This document shows, in pieces, positions 15,803-25,068 of a DNA stretch of 64,000 nt. Location: NCBI GenBank assembly GCA_017557785.1, contig JAFYYA010000043.1, positions 1-64,000 on the forward strand, given 5' to 3'. Both the position numbers and the translations under genes were made by a program. This DNA is from Salinivirgaceae bacterium (lineage in GTDB: Bacteria > Bacteroidota > Bacteroidia > Bacteroidales > SZUA-534). Below the pieces are notes generated by a model, which was not told the DNA's origin, searched no databases, and saw only the letters and a program-made list of their open reading frames with translations. The stretch's first letter is position 1, and each line of letters begins with the position of its first letter.

Positions 15803-18661
15803 CTAATCAACCCTCACTTTTATCGCGCCCTGCCGCGTGCCAACAATGTAAATGCCGCTGTGTGGCGCGCTTATCGCGATGTGTCGGGCGGGGCGGGCGG
15901 TGGCAATCAGCCTTCCAGCAATGTCGAACACGGTCACCGTCGCGTCAGCGTTCTCAACCACAATGGTGCGTCCAATGGTGTAGGCGGTCAAGCCGATGTG
16001 GGTTCTAGAGATTCCAACCGTTGTGGTGTCGGGCTCTTGCGGCTTCTGTTCCTCGGGCTTTTGCTCTTCAGGTTTCGATTGTTCAGGCTTCCGTGGTCTG
16101 ACGAGTTTCACAATGTCGTCGGCCGAACGCGGAATCAGCCTGTAACTGTTGTCGGTCGATGTGTAGTACACAATTCCCGTGATGCGGTACATTGAGTCGA
16201 TTTCGAGAGCAAAGTCGCTGATTCTGTATTTGTTATAGATGAGAATGCTGTTTGTTGAGTCGCTCACCGCGAACAGATTTTCGAACCCGCCAGTGCAGAT
16301 AACGCTGTCAATTGTGACAATTGCATTCTGATAAGCCGTTGATAATGCGTCTTCTACAATGATTGTGTCGGTTATTACTTTGCCGCCTGATTGAGTGATG
16401 GTTAGACTTTCAAGTTCTTCAATTCGTATGCTGTTCGGTAATTCAGTCACCCGTCCTGTAACTTGAATTTTGTCACCAATCTTCGTGTTTCCTGCGAATT
16501 TGTTTTCCGCATCAATCACCATAATTCCCGACCACATTCCGGCGCTGTCCTGAATGTAAAGTTCAGTGTTTTTGGCCGTTGAGTTGGCAAAAGTGACAGT
16601 TCCATTGGTGGTTACAAATTTGCCGATGTACGGGTTGGAATTGCTGTTATTATGCTTGATTTGCCCGATAGTGCAGAATGTCGATTGTACTGTAAATTGG
16701 TCAATTACAACCTTATAGCGATGTTCCGATTCGTCTTCGGCTTTGACCGTAACAAATACCGAATCAAGTGGATTAAATAGTTGTAAATCAGCGGTATCGA
16801 TAGTGGCGTCATTAACCATGACTGTTGCCGTTGCCTTATTGTCGTTTGTCGCAACAGAAATGCGTTTAGGTGTTGCTAAATCTTTGAAATACAATGTGTC
16901 GGCATTCAATCCATTTTGTCCGCCAATGGTAAGTCCAGCCAATGTGGTGTCGTTGCTATAGATATAAAAATCTGCAGGCACTTCAGAGCGCGGCCAGATT
17001 TCTTTTCTCTTTTTCGAGTCTATGCCAACCGCACCTGTAATGTCATATTTTCGGCCTTCTTTTAAATAATTGTTAGTGTTTGAGAATAAGGTGTTGGCGT
17101 AAATTATTGAATCTCTGCCGTTATAAAAGATTTTGTTTTTGTTGATTACATTCTTAACCGTTACAATTACATTTATAAGTCCTTTATTTGCAATAATTTC
17201 GGGTATGCTTACAATGCGTGGCGTTGGTAGTTCATGGCCCGAATTAATTCTTGTGACAATTGTTGTTGAACTGCTTCCTATTTTAATCATATTAGTTGTC
17301 ATTCCCACAATGCCTTCCGCATATACGCTGTCGCCAATGGCAATCTCGGTATTCGAATTGTTAGTCACGTATGTGGCACAGAAATCGCCCGTACCGTCTT
17401 GAATGGTGAAACTGCTTGATTTGGTTCCTGTTACAAGTCCTTTCACTCTCACAATATCGCTTTTGAAAACAGATTCGCCTTTATTAGTTGTGTCTATTAC
17501 AAGTTGTCTTATTGTAATGGTCGGAACGATGGTGAAATTTCCCGATTCGCTTTCAATCTCACCGCTGATAATTTTTAGTTTATAATCACTACCATAGGTG
17601 TCTTCGTCGCAGGGTGTGTTGCCGAACAGAATATCGGCTTCGCCATCGGTTATGCTGATTTTCTGGCATAAAATCTGTGTGTTATCTTTCGATAGGATTA
17701 TGTAGTCCTTGTCAGTCGAAGCAGAGAAATTTGTTGCGGTCCAGGTTATCCGTGCCGTCTCGCCCCAATAATATTTGTCGCTTATCTCGCCCAAAGTGAT
17801 TATTTTCTGCACTGCTGAAAGTGTTGTGGCACTGACAATTGTCGAATCATTCTGCACGTTGTCGGCAGTGTCTTTTGCAATCAGGTAAACATTGTAGGTC
17901 GTTTCCGGCTCAAGTTCTGATATTGTAGCCGTGTATTCTGCATTTCCGGTTTCAACCGCTATTGTTTTGTCCGAAGCCATTAACTCGCCCTTGGTTGGTG
18001 CAGTTCCGCCTTCAGCCACAACCTTATAGAAAACCGTGCAAGGTTCACTTGCTTTTACCTTCAGGTCGAAACTGTTTTTTGTTACGTTGTCTGTTTGGGG
18101 GTAGCCAGTCGTAAATGTTGGTGGGTTAACGTCTTCTAATGGGGTATCACCCTGTGTATAAATGATTTTAATGGTTGCAATTCTGCAGTTTTCAGAACTG
18201 GTAGATATTTGAAAGAACCCAACATCATTTATAGTGTTAGTAACGGTATCGCTTCGGCTTGTTAAATTTATGCCAATATTATTTGATTTATTGTATTCGT
18301 TCAAAATGGTTGTACTAAAGTAAACTCCGTAGTATGCTTTACTTGACACACCTGTTGCGTAGTTTATTATGATAGAATCAATTGTTCCAAGGCTCTCCGT
18401 ATTATATATATATCCTTTGTTTTTACAAAACATAATGTAGTTGGCGTTGCTGCTTTTGTAGATTCCTACTGCATAGAAGTCGAAGTTGTTAATAGAATAT
18501 GATGTAGCGATTTCGTCACCAGGGCTGGATGATGGTAGTGAAGGGCTGAATGTGTAGTTATAACTAATTGTAATTGATTCGCCATAGCCATACCTGGGAC
18601 AAATAGCAATTGCAATCAGCAAGCCAATCGAAGCCAATATTTTCCGTGTAAATACTTGCAT
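15803..18661 (-). CDS. Large multidomain secreted protein with T9SS-like C-terminal sorting domain
   Basis: 952 residues from ATG 18661, which opens a good signal peptide (VFTRKILASIGLLIAIAIC). A start at 18697 would put 12 extra residues before it. Order: beta domain (about 30-155); fibronectin-III-like domain with PETTYNVYLIAKDTADN (about 165-275); Ig-like segment (about 280-370); an OB-fold-like domain (FTIQDGTGDFCATYV); a second OB-like domain (ELYIQDSAGMWSGIMVID); a Pro/Glu/Lys linker (KPEEQKPEEQKP). The last about 70 residues (TIVVENADATVTVFDIAGR, HSGIYIVGTRQGAIKVRVD) resemble a type A T9SS C-terminal domain. It is probably surface-attached. No catalytic domain is recognised; adhesion or binding is likely. 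The 5' half is AT-richer than its neighbours. Confidence 0.8.
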   Translation of the reverse strand: MQVFTRKILASIGLLIAIAICPRYGYGESITISYNYTFSPSLPSSSPGDEIATSYSINNFDFYAVGIYKSSNANYIMFCKNKGYIYNTESLGTIDSIIINYATGVSSKAYYGVYFSTTILNEYNKSNNIGINLTSRSDTVTNTINDVGFFQISTSSENCRIATIKIIYTQGDTPLEDVNPPTFTTGYPQTDNVTKNSFDLKVKASEPCTVFYKVVAEGGTAPTKGELMASDKTIAVETGNAEYTATISELEPETTYNVYLIAKDTADNVQNDSTIVSATTLSAVQKIITLGEISDKYYWGETARITWTATNFSASTDKDYIILSKDNTQILCQKISITDGEADILFGNTPCDEDTYGSDYKLKIISGEIESESGNFTIVPTITIRQLVIDTTNKGESVFKSDIVRVKGLVTGTKSSSFTIQDGTGDFCATYVTNNSNTEIAIGDSVYAEGIVGMTTNMIKIGSSSTTIVTRINSGHELPTPRIVSIPEIIANKGLINVIVTVKNVINKNKIFYNGRDSIIYANTLFSNTNNYLKEGRKYDITGAVGIDSKKRKEIWPRSEVPADFYIYSNDTTLAGLTIGGQNGLNADTLYFKDLATPKRISVATNDNKATATVMVNDATIDTADLQLFNPLDSVFVTVKAEDESEHRYKVVIDQFTVQSTFCTIGQIKHNNSNSNPYIGKFVTTNGTVTFANSTAKNTELYIQDSAGMWSGIMVIDAENKFAGNTKIGDKIQVTGRVTELPNSIRIEELESLTITQSGGKVITDTIIVEDALSTAYQNAIVTIDSVICTGGFENLFAVSDSTNSILIYNKYRISDFALEIDSMYRITGIVYYTSTDNSYRLIPRSADDIVKLVRPRKPEQSKPEEQKPEEQKPQEPDTTTVGISRTHIGLTAYTIGRTIVVENADATVTVFDIAGRLIATARPARHIAISAPHSGIYIVGTRQGAIKVRVD

Positions 18662-18723
18662 AGCACGTCTGTACAACAAACCTTTGAAGATATGCATTTT
18701 CTGCGTACAAACTGCACTCTGCT

Positions 18724-19266
18724 TCAGAAAGTTTCCAGCAAGTCGAACATCGGTTTAAACCGTTCGTTGTAAAGCATTTGCTTGAAGTTGGGAAGTTCGT
18801 TGCGGTAGATTTCTGCCATTCGTTGATTGTGCGCTACCGAGTACGAAAAATTCGCCAGCCGGTCGCAGAGTTTCACAAAAGTGGCGGTTTCAAGCGCTCG
18901 TATTCCATTGTAGTATTTGTCGTTGGCACGTTCCTCGCGTGTGCGGCCTTTCTCGTTGGTCAGTGCGTAAACAATTTCGGCAACTTCATAGCCGCAACGC
19001 TTTTTCACATCGTTGTATGTTTGGCGCGTGTCTTCAATTGTATCGTGAGTCCAACAGGCAGCAAGAACGGGTTCAATTTCTTCGTTATGAAGCAGATGAG
19101 CGAATTTGCAACCAAAGTCGTACACCATTTTCAAGTGGATGGTGTAGGGGTGGTTATCGTATTTCTGATTGGTGCCGATGTGACATTCGGCCGCATATTC
19201 CATTGCATTTCTGATGGCTTCAGTGTCGAAGCCATTGTTCAGTTTGCAAAAATCGTCCAATTTCAT
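18724..19266 (-). CDS. HD-domain (RelA/SpoT hydrolase-type, MESH1-like) phosphohydrolase
   Basis: 180 residues. HD-fold metal ligands are visible: His29, His44, His74-Asp75 in CWTHDTIEDT and Asp135 in KLCDRLAN. This is the arrangement of the (p)ppGpp hydrolase domain of SpoT and of small MESH1-type hydrolases. No synthetase domain is attached. The likely role is hydrolysis of (p)ppGpp or a related 3'-phosphorylated nucleotide. It overlaps the gmhA stop by 4 bp (ATGA), so the two are translationally coupled, an unusual pairing of alarmone-type and LPS-sugar functions. Confidence 0.75.
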   Translation of the reverse strand: MKLDDFCKLNNGFDTEAIRNAMEYAAECHIGTNQKYDNHPYTIHLKMVYDFGCKFAHLLHNEEIEPVLAACWTHDTIEDTRQTYNDVKKRCGYEVAEIVYALTNEKGRTREERANDKYYNGIRALETATFVKLCDRLANFSYSVAHNQRMAEIYRNELPNFKQMLYNERFKPMFDLLETF

Positions 19267-19862
19267 TGTGGTTGATTCGTGTTTTTGCCAAACAAATCTT
19301 CTTCAACAATTTGGCAGAAAATGTGTCCTAGCAATATGTGTGCTTCTTGAATGCGTGGTGTGTCGGTCGATGGCACATTAAGTAAAAAATCAACCACATC
19401 CTTCATTTTTCCGCCCGATTCGCCAGTCATTGCCACCGTGACCAATCCTTTGTTTTTTGCCACTTGTAAGGCCCGCAGAATGTTCTCTGAATTACCCGAT
19501 GTTGAAATGCCGATCAGCACATCGCCTTTTTTACCAACACCGTTCACGTAGCGCGAATAAATCTCGTCGTATGAATAGTCGTTGGCAACGGCTGTAACAT
19601 AAGACGAGTTCACATGTAGCGCTTCAGCATCGAGTGGGGGGCGGTCGAAATAGAACCGGCCGGATAGTTCAGCAGCCAGATGTTGTGCGTCGGCAGCGCT
19701 GCCGCCGTTGCCACAGAACAGCACCTTTCCGCCGTTGCGGTAGCAGAGCGTTATGGCATCGGCAATCTTGCCAACGGTGTTCATGAGTGTCTGACCGCCA
19801 ATGATGGCTTGTTTGGTGGCAATTGAGCCTTCAATTATCCGTTTTATTCCATTTATGTCCAT
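19263..19862 (-). CDS. gmhA: Phosphoheptose isomerase-type SIS-domain protein (GmhA)
   Basis: 199 residues, normal size. SIS motifs FCGNGGSAADAQHLAAELSGRF and ISTSGNSENI, with the C-terminal helix IQEAHILLGHIFCQIVE. These match GmhA/DiaA, which converts sedoheptulose 7-phosphate to heptose 7-phosphate for the LPS core. The active-site Glu in AAELSGRF and His in EAHILLGH are present, which favours GmhA over the replication factor DiaA. It begins 18 bp after a terminator, so it starts a new transcript with the HD gene. Confidence 0.88.
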   Translation of the reverse strand: MDINGIKRIIEGSIATKQAIIGGQTLMNTVGKIADAITLCYRNGGKVLFCGNGGSAADAQHLAAELSGRFYFDRPPLDAEALHVNSSYVTAVANDYSYDEIYSRYVNGVGKKGDVLIGISTSGNSENILRALQVAKNKGLVTVAMTGESGGKMKDVVDFLLNVPSTDTPRIQEAHILLGHIFCQIVEEDLFGKNTNQPQ

Positions 19863-19880
19863 TTCGCCATTCGCTTAAAC

Positions 19881-19912
19881 AAAAAAAGGATGCTTTTGAC
19901 ATCCTTTTATTT
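19881..19912 (-). terminator. Terminator of the second lipoprotein/secreted-protein module
   Basis: Minus strand AAAAGGATG-TCAAAAG-CATCCTTTT followed by more T. It ends the transcript of the 139-residue secreted protein. Confidence 0.75.
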
Positions 19913-19929
19913 TGTCTGTTTTTAGTGAA

Positions 19930-20349
19930 CTATTTTGTTATGTACGACATTATTATCACCGCCGCACCTTCCTTGTTGTTCTTGAACGAACAGAAGATAT
20001 TGTACATGCCGGTCTTCTGACACGAGAAACCAACTGCTTCAGCAAACGAGCCGTCAGGTTTCAAGTTAGAGACAAGAGCATTGCTTCCTTCAGAAAGTTG
20101 AATGACAGCCTTGCCTTCATAACCTTCAGCGTTGCACACAACAAACTTGTAAACAAAGCCTTTGGTCAGAATCACACTGAACTTTTGTGCAGGTGAGTTG
20201 GCTGGTAATTTAACTTTGAAGTCTTTCAAATATGTTGCATTGCCAATTCCTAATGCGCACACGTTTACCAAGTCGTCACTCTGTGCGAAAGAATGATTCA
20301 TGGTCAGTGTCAGCATCAGAACTGATAATATTTTAAGAGCGTGTTTCAT
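19930..20349 (-). CDS. Small exported protein, partner of the second lipoprotein
   Basis: 139 residues with signal peptide (MKHALKILSVLMLTLTMNHSFA). The mature part is beta-rich (FSVILTKGFVYKFVVCNAEGYEG; CQKTGMYNIFCSFKNN) and looks like a compact sandwich. It begins 3 bp after the lipoprotein gene. Size, export and position mirror the gene at 5261-5872, and the strand pattern F-x-V-x-L...Y-(R/K)-(L/F)-F-V is shared, though overall identity is low. Function unknown. Confidence 0.7.
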   Translation of the reverse strand: MKHALKILSVLMLTLTMNHSFAQSDDLVNVCALGIGNATYLKDFKVKLPANSPAQKFSVILTKGFVYKFVVCNAEGYEGKAVIQLSEGSNALVSNLKPDGSFAEAVGFSCQKTGMYNIFCSFKNNKEGAAVIIMSYITK

Positions 20350-20352
20350 AGA

Positions 20353-21285
20353 TTACAGGTTGATTATCATTGTACGTGCGTTTTCGATAGCGGCAATAAT
20401 TTTTGCCAGTGTCTCATCAGAGATGTCAATGATTTGCTGTTCATTCGATTTGAACATAAGCATACCATCAACTTCTACCATTTCTGGTTCACCCGGAATT
20501 ACCTGTATTGACACGTTTTCGTATTCTTTCTTAATCTTTTCGATTTCTTTAACCAAATTCGCAAATGAAGAATTTGATTTGTAGTTCTTCAAAATCAGCA
20601 GCAAGTCTGACAATACGATTTTTGAGTCACCAATACGCTCAACAAGTTGGTCGTGTGGCGATTCTTTGACAACTTGGCAAGCCAGATACATACCTTCAAC
20701 CCACATTCCGGTTACAAGCAACGAACTGATGTTGCTGCGGTTGTTCTCTCGCAGGTACTCATCCATATTGTTGAAACTCGATACCGATATGTACATCAGT
20801 GAGTCGATGTTCTCGTTGTTTGTCGCCAAACGTTTGATGGTGTTGAAATCGAAGAAGTGTCCGATGCGCAGTTGATCGGCAAGTTTCTTGATGGCTTGCA
20901 TGCTGCTGATAATCGAACCGGTTTTCTCGTACATGTTGAGATAACCCAGGTCGCAACCATAGATGCCAAGGTTCAAGGCTTGCTTGAAGTCGGTGTCCAG
21001 ATTGTCAACTTTGTTTGTCGGTGCAAGGAACTTCTGGTTGAATGGCACACCTGTTGATTTTATCAAAGCAGCCATCTCAACTGGCGACGATATGTTGTCA
21101 ATGATATCGTTCATTGCTTCCTTCGATATCATCAGTGGTTTGTCTTTGAAAATTGAATCAGGAATGGCAAAGTCATCGTTTTTCTTTGCTTTGCTTCCGT
21201 CACCTTGGCAGTTGACCATCAGCAGTGAACCGCCTGCAATCAGTATTGCTAATACTGTGGAAATTTTTCTATTCATGAAATTCAT
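20353..21285 (-). CDS. Conserved lipoprotein, paralogue of the 4410-5249 lipoprotein
   Basis: 310 residues; the second ATG (21276, MNRKISTVLAILIAGG) may be the true start. Lipobox LLMVNC at about residue 26. The mature protein is largely helical and aligns with the lipoprotein at 4410-5249 over SPVEMAALI, VPFNQKF, QALNLGIYGCDLGY and LLVTGMWVEGMYLA. It lies 52 bp after the ABCG transporter gene with no obvious terminator between, so read-through from the Sia/Che operon is possible. Function unknown. Confidence 0.75.
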   Translation of the reverse strand: MNFMNRKISTVLAILIAGGSLLMVNCQGDGSKAKKNDDFAIPDSIFKDKPLMISKEAMNDIIDNISSPVEMAALIKSTGVPFNQKFLAPTNKVDNLDTDFKQALNLGIYGCDLGYLNMYEKTGSIISSMQAIKKLADQLRIGHFFDFNTIKRLATNNENIDSLMYISVSSFNNMDEYLRENNRSNISSLLVTGMWVEGMYLACQVVKESPHDQLVERIGDSKIVLSDLLLILKNYKSNSSFANLVKEIEKIKKEYENVSIQVIPGEPEMVEVDGMLMFKSNEQQIIDISDETLAKIIAAIENARTMIINL

Positions 21286-21336
21286 TTTTTTTGCGCGATA
21301 AAAGTAATCTTTTTTGCTATTTGATTATATCAATTG

Positions 21337-24300
21337 TTATTCTTTTTTATCAGTTTCTGTGGCTTCCTTTTTTGCGAATTTGCCGAAGAACGCTGAGATT
21401 TTTTTCATTGCGTTGTTGGTTACTTCGGGGAAGAAGTCCATTGAGCGTTTCAACCAGTCGTAGTACAATGCCACATAGCAGAACGCTGTCATCAGCCACA
21501 CAACCCACATGTTGAACCAGAATGTGTTGAATTCGTGGCCCAGGAAGTATTTCACTGGTGAGTAGAATTGTGCGCGATAGTCGAAAATGTTATTTGCCCA
21601 CGGAATCTCATAAATGGGATTTTTCATTTGAATCAGATGGTCCTTGTACGCTTTAATAGGCGTTTTTTCGTATGTGTTCCATACAATATCGTCCACGGCC
21701 TCGTTCTGATATGCTTGTTTCAAGCGGTTATGAGAGTTGTGGCTCTTTTCGTTCCAATAGTCTATAATGGCGTTCTTTTTATTGGTGGCCTCGTTTTCCA
21801 TTCTTGAGTAGTAGCCATTAAGTTTTTGAATGAATTCATTGGTATTCAATCCTACTTCCGGCGTAAATCTTTCTGGTGTAAGGTCTTCAATGTAGTTGAA
21901 TTCAATGTCGGGCACACGAACCATCTCTTTCGACAACTCATTTTTGAGCAGTGCCAGTTTCCATTTGTAATCTTCTATCTCTTCGTTTGTTGTCAGGTCT
22001 TGAATCTTTGTCGAAGAGCAATAGTCGACACGTTCGATTAATTCTGGCAAATAGTGTGTCGTTTTATAACTTCCAACACTTATCTGTTGGTCGATATCGT
22101 AGAATTTCTTCTCGTACTCATTGTCTTTGAATTGACGCACCATCAGTCCCTCATATACCCAGCGTGTTGCAATGAATTCGCAAATTGGTGGAACACCCTC
22201 AATGCTGCCGATGGCGCGGTTCAACTTGTCGAAACTGAACATTGCACCGCCTAGAGCCATCTGCGGAATCATCACAAGCGGAATCATAATGTAGATGGTA
22301 ACGGCAGAGTTGAAGGTCGATGACAGAATCAGGCCTACAAGGTTCGAGAAGGTTGCGATTGTGAACATCGCCCACCAGTATTCAAACCATAATCCTTTGA
22401 CGCTCAGTATCGAATTGGCAACCAGTACAAACAAAATTGATTGAATGGCTGAAATAATGAACAGAATTGAAATTTTTGCCACCAGATATGTCGAACGGCT
22501 CAGATTCAGGAATTTCTCGCGGTTCAGAATTTTCTGGTCTTTGAAAATTTCCTCGCCACTTACCATCAAACCAAGGAACATGGCCACAATCAGGCTCATG
22601 AATATATATATAGGTATGTTGGCGTTCTCTCTGAATATGTAGATATTCGAGTTCGGGTCGGCAATGTATCTGATTAAGAACGAAAGAATTAAACCCAATG
22701 CTGGTGCTTCGAGTATATTCAGAACCAAATACTGTGTATTGCTGATTTTTGCAAGGAAATCGCGTTTGAAGTATATCTTCACTTGCTGGAACCACCCTGG
22801 AATATCCAACGATTTAGGCGGTGTTTCGTGCAAGTCTTTAAGTTTGATTTTCTCAATGCATTCCTTGTATTTCTCGTGGAATTTCAAGTCAAGGCGCTCA
22901 AGTTCGCGTGCCTTTTCCTGTGGTTCCTCATCGCCTTTGGCAATGCGTGCCTGCTCTTCAGCATATTTCTCAAGATATTTCGGATCAGTCTGACTGATAA
23001 TGCTTTGTTCGCGTTTCTTTTCCCATTCGGGTGGTGTAACCTTACGCTTATTGGTGTATTTACCAAATTCGTCGACCACCTGAGCGTCAATAATATTGAA
23101 TATAAGTTCAGGGTTGACGTTACCGCAGGCTGGGCATTCGCCCACATCGGCATTCAACTGGCCGTCGATTTTCTTGAAATAGGTGACGGCATCAACCGGG
23201 TTACCATAATATATAAGGTATCCGCCTGTGTCCAAAATCACCATCTTATCGAACATCTTGTAGATTTCCGACGATGGCTGGTGGATAACGACAAACACGA
23301 GTTTGCCCTTCATGGCAAGTTCTCGAAGTAAGTCCATTACGTTCTCTGAGTCGCGCGATGACAAACCCGATGTCGGCTCGTCGACAAACAGGATTGGCGG
23401 TTCGCGGATAAGTTCCAGCGCAATGTTAAGTCGTTTGCGCTGACCGCCACTGATGGTTTTGTGCAGTGGTGAGCCTACTTTCAGGTCTTTTCTGTCGAGC
23501 AGGCCAAGGTTTGCGAGAGTCTTCTCGCAGCGTTCCTTTATCTCTTCTTCGGTCATGTCTTTGAAACATAACTTGGCGTTGAAATAAAGGTTTTCGTAAA
23601 CTGTCAGTTCCTCAATCAGAAGGTCGTCTTGCGGGATGTAGCCGATAACGCCTTCCATCTTTTCTTTTTCGGTGTGCAGATTGATGCCGTTTATCAGCAC
23701 TTCGCCTTTCGACGGGCTCTCGTTGCCGGTAAGCACATTGAGCAGCGTTGTTTTACCGGCGCCGCTGGCACCCATGATGCCAACCAAGCGGCCTTGCTCT
23801 TCTGAAAGGTTGATGTTTCGCAGGCCGATGGCTCCGTTCTTGAATCGGAACTCAAGGTCGTTGACATTATAGGTGACTTTTGCCGATGTAATGTCCGACA
23901 GGTATTTCGACACCACATCGCTGTAGTAAACCGGTTTGCCTTTCGGGAAACGAATGGCACTGCCGTTTGCAAACAAGTAAATTTTGTTGCTCTTTATCGG
24001 CAGACCGTTGAGCACCAACTCGTGCGAGCCAAAATATTTTGTGAAGTAAAGGTCAACGCTCTTTATCTGAAGAATGACAAGCTCTTTGTCCAATTCTTCA
24101 ATCTGGATGTGTTTGGCCTGATTTAGTTCGAGTTCTTTGTCGTTGATTATAAGAATATTAGGAATGTCGAGTTCTTCGACAGTTTCCTTACGACAGAAGT
24201 TCTCGGTACTTTCAAATTCTTCGGCAGAGATGTTAAATACCTCTGCCGCAGTGTTGATGATGGCCATTCTTTGGTCGGTAAACTGCCGGTCGGCAGCCAC

Positions 24301-24627
24301 CAACTCAAACAGACGAACTAGAACGACAACCTTCTGCTGTTGGGTCAGAGTCTTGTTGATCTTTTTGCAGATACCAAGAATCTTTACCGAGTCCTTAACG
24401 GATGTGAGTTTTACCTCTTCCTCTTCAGAATTCTCATGTAGTGAGTTACGATCCTTTATGCCTACGTGCTTGTAGAATAGGGCTAAATATTCCTCAACAA
24501 AGTCGGAACTAAGTTGGGAAGTAAGAAAATTCTCGACAAAGTCGATTTCGCTGTCTTTAACGCCTCCGTCCTGTTTGGCAATGATTGCAAACAGTTGCAT
24601 TAAGGCCTTCAGAATCTCTTCACTCAT
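21337..24627 (-). CDS. ABCG-type transporter (ATPase-permease fusion) with TerB-like and FHA-like N-terminal regions
   Basis: 1096 residues. Residues 1-145 form an acidic all-helical TerB-like domain. Residues about 155-240 are beta-rich and resemble the late part of an FHA domain (VLNGLPIKSNKIYLFANGSA), but the Arg and Ser-x-x-His of phosphopeptide-binding FHA domains are not evident. The ABC ATPase spans about 250-490: Walker A GASGAGKTT (286-294), Q-loop IPQDDLL, signature ISGGQRKR, Walker B ILFVDEPTSGLSS and switch VIHQPSSE. A soluble insertion with Cys-Pro-Ala-Cys follows. The ABC2 membrane domain starts near 620, with a last helix near 1050. ABCG half-transporters usually move lipids or hydrophobic molecules. 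It is the last gene of the Sia/Che operon, 35 bp after siaC. Confidence 0.88.
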   Translation of the reverse strand: MSEEILKALMQLFAIIAKQDGGVKDSEIDFVENFLTSQLSSDFVEEYLALFYKHVGIKDRNSLHENSEEEEVKLTSVKDSVKILGICKKINKTLTQQQKVVVLVRLFELVAADRQFTDQRMAIINTAAEVFNISAEEFESTENFCRKETVEELDIPNILIINDKELELNQAKHIQIEELDKELVILQIKSVDLYFTKYFGSHELVLNGLPIKSNKIYLFANGSAIRFPKGKPVYYSDVVSKYLSDITSAKVTYNVNDLEFRFKNGAIGLRNINLSEEQGRLVGIMGASGAGKTTLLNVLTGNESPSKGEVLINGINLHTEKEKMEGVIGYIPQDDLLIEELTVYENLYFNAKLCFKDMTEEEIKERCEKTLANLGLLDRKDLKVGSPLHKTISGGQRKRLNIALELIREPPILFVDEPTSGLSSRDSENVMDLLRELAMKGKLVFVVIHQPSSEIYKMFDKMVILDTGGYLIYYGNPVDAVTYFKKIDGQLNADVGECPACGNVNPELIFNIIDAQVVDEFGKYTNKRKVTPPEWEKKREQSIISQTDPKYLEKYAEEQARIAKGDEEPQEKARELERLDLKFHEKYKECIEKIKLKDLHETPPKSLDIPGWFQQVKIYFKRDFLAKISNTQYLVLNILEAPALGLILSFLIRYIADPNSNIYIFRENANIPIYIFMSLIVAMFLGLMVSGEEIFKDQKILNREKFLNLSRSTYLVAKISILFIISAIQSILFVLVANSILSVKGLWFEYWWAMFTIATFSNLVGLILSSTFNSAVTIYIMIPLVMIPQMALGGAMFSFDKLNRAIGSIEGVPPICEFIATRWVYEGLMVRQFKDNEYEKKFYDIDQQISVGSYKTTHYLPELIERVDYCSSTKIQDLTTNEEIEDYKWKLALLKNELSKEMVRVPDIEFNYIEDLTPERFTPEVGLNTNEFIQKLNGYYSRMENEATNKKNAIIDYWNEKSHNSHNRLKQAYQNEAVDDIVWNTYEKTPIKAYKDHLIQMKNPIYEIPWANNIFDYRAQFYSPVKYFLGHEFNTFWFNMWVVWLMTAFCYVALYYDWLKRSMDFFPEVTNNAMKKISAFFGKFAKKEATETDKKE

Positions 24628-24662
24628 CTATACGTTGTTTGTATTGACCGTTCACCTGATTG

Positions 24663-25046
24663 TTAGTCAAGCGAATAACTGATTTGCTCGAATGGTACGT
24701 CAACAATGTCGGCATATTCTTCGCCGGCTTCTTCCATATCTTCGTCATCCTCAGGATAATGCCATCTTACAAGCACGTCTTTGCCTGCTTCGTGCATCTC
24801 TTCCAGTTTCAGAAGTATGTCCAGAATCATTTTTGAAGATGCCGTGTTGAAATACACCAACTTAAAGTTGAAGATGGTTTTACCCGTAGCCTCTTCCGAA
24901 TAGCGGTCAATCCAGTCAAGGATAGGCTCATAGAATACTGCAACATCTTCCGGAAGCGATCTTCCTGATATTTCAAATATTTCATTTGCAACATCCAAAG
25001 TTACGCTTGGGGTGTCATCCGTTCCAACAATTTTTATAACCTCCAT
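24663..25046 (-). CDS. siaC: SiaC-family (DUF1987) regulatory phosphoprotein
   Basis: 127 residues, the family length. The segment FKLVYFNTASSK carries Thr68, the same number as the phospho-threonine of Pseudomonas SiaC. The STAS-like fold is evident from ISGRSLPEDVAVFYEPILDW and the C-terminal strand VRWHYPEDDEDMEE. In the known system SiaB phosphorylates this threonine, SiaA (a PP2C phosphatase) removes it, and free SiaC binds a diguanylate cyclase. Here kinase and phosphatase genes are adjacent but no GGDEF protein is. The target is probably another protein, possibly the transporter encoded next. Confidence 0.9.
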   Translation of the reverse strand: MEVIKIVGTDDTPSVTLDVANEIFEISGRSLPEDVAVFYEPILDWIDRYSEEATGKTIFNFKLVYFNTASSKMILDILLKLEEMHEAGKDVLVRWHYPEDDEDMEEAGEEYADIVDVPFEQISYSLD

Positions 25047-25068
25047 AGTAAAATTAATTAATTATATG

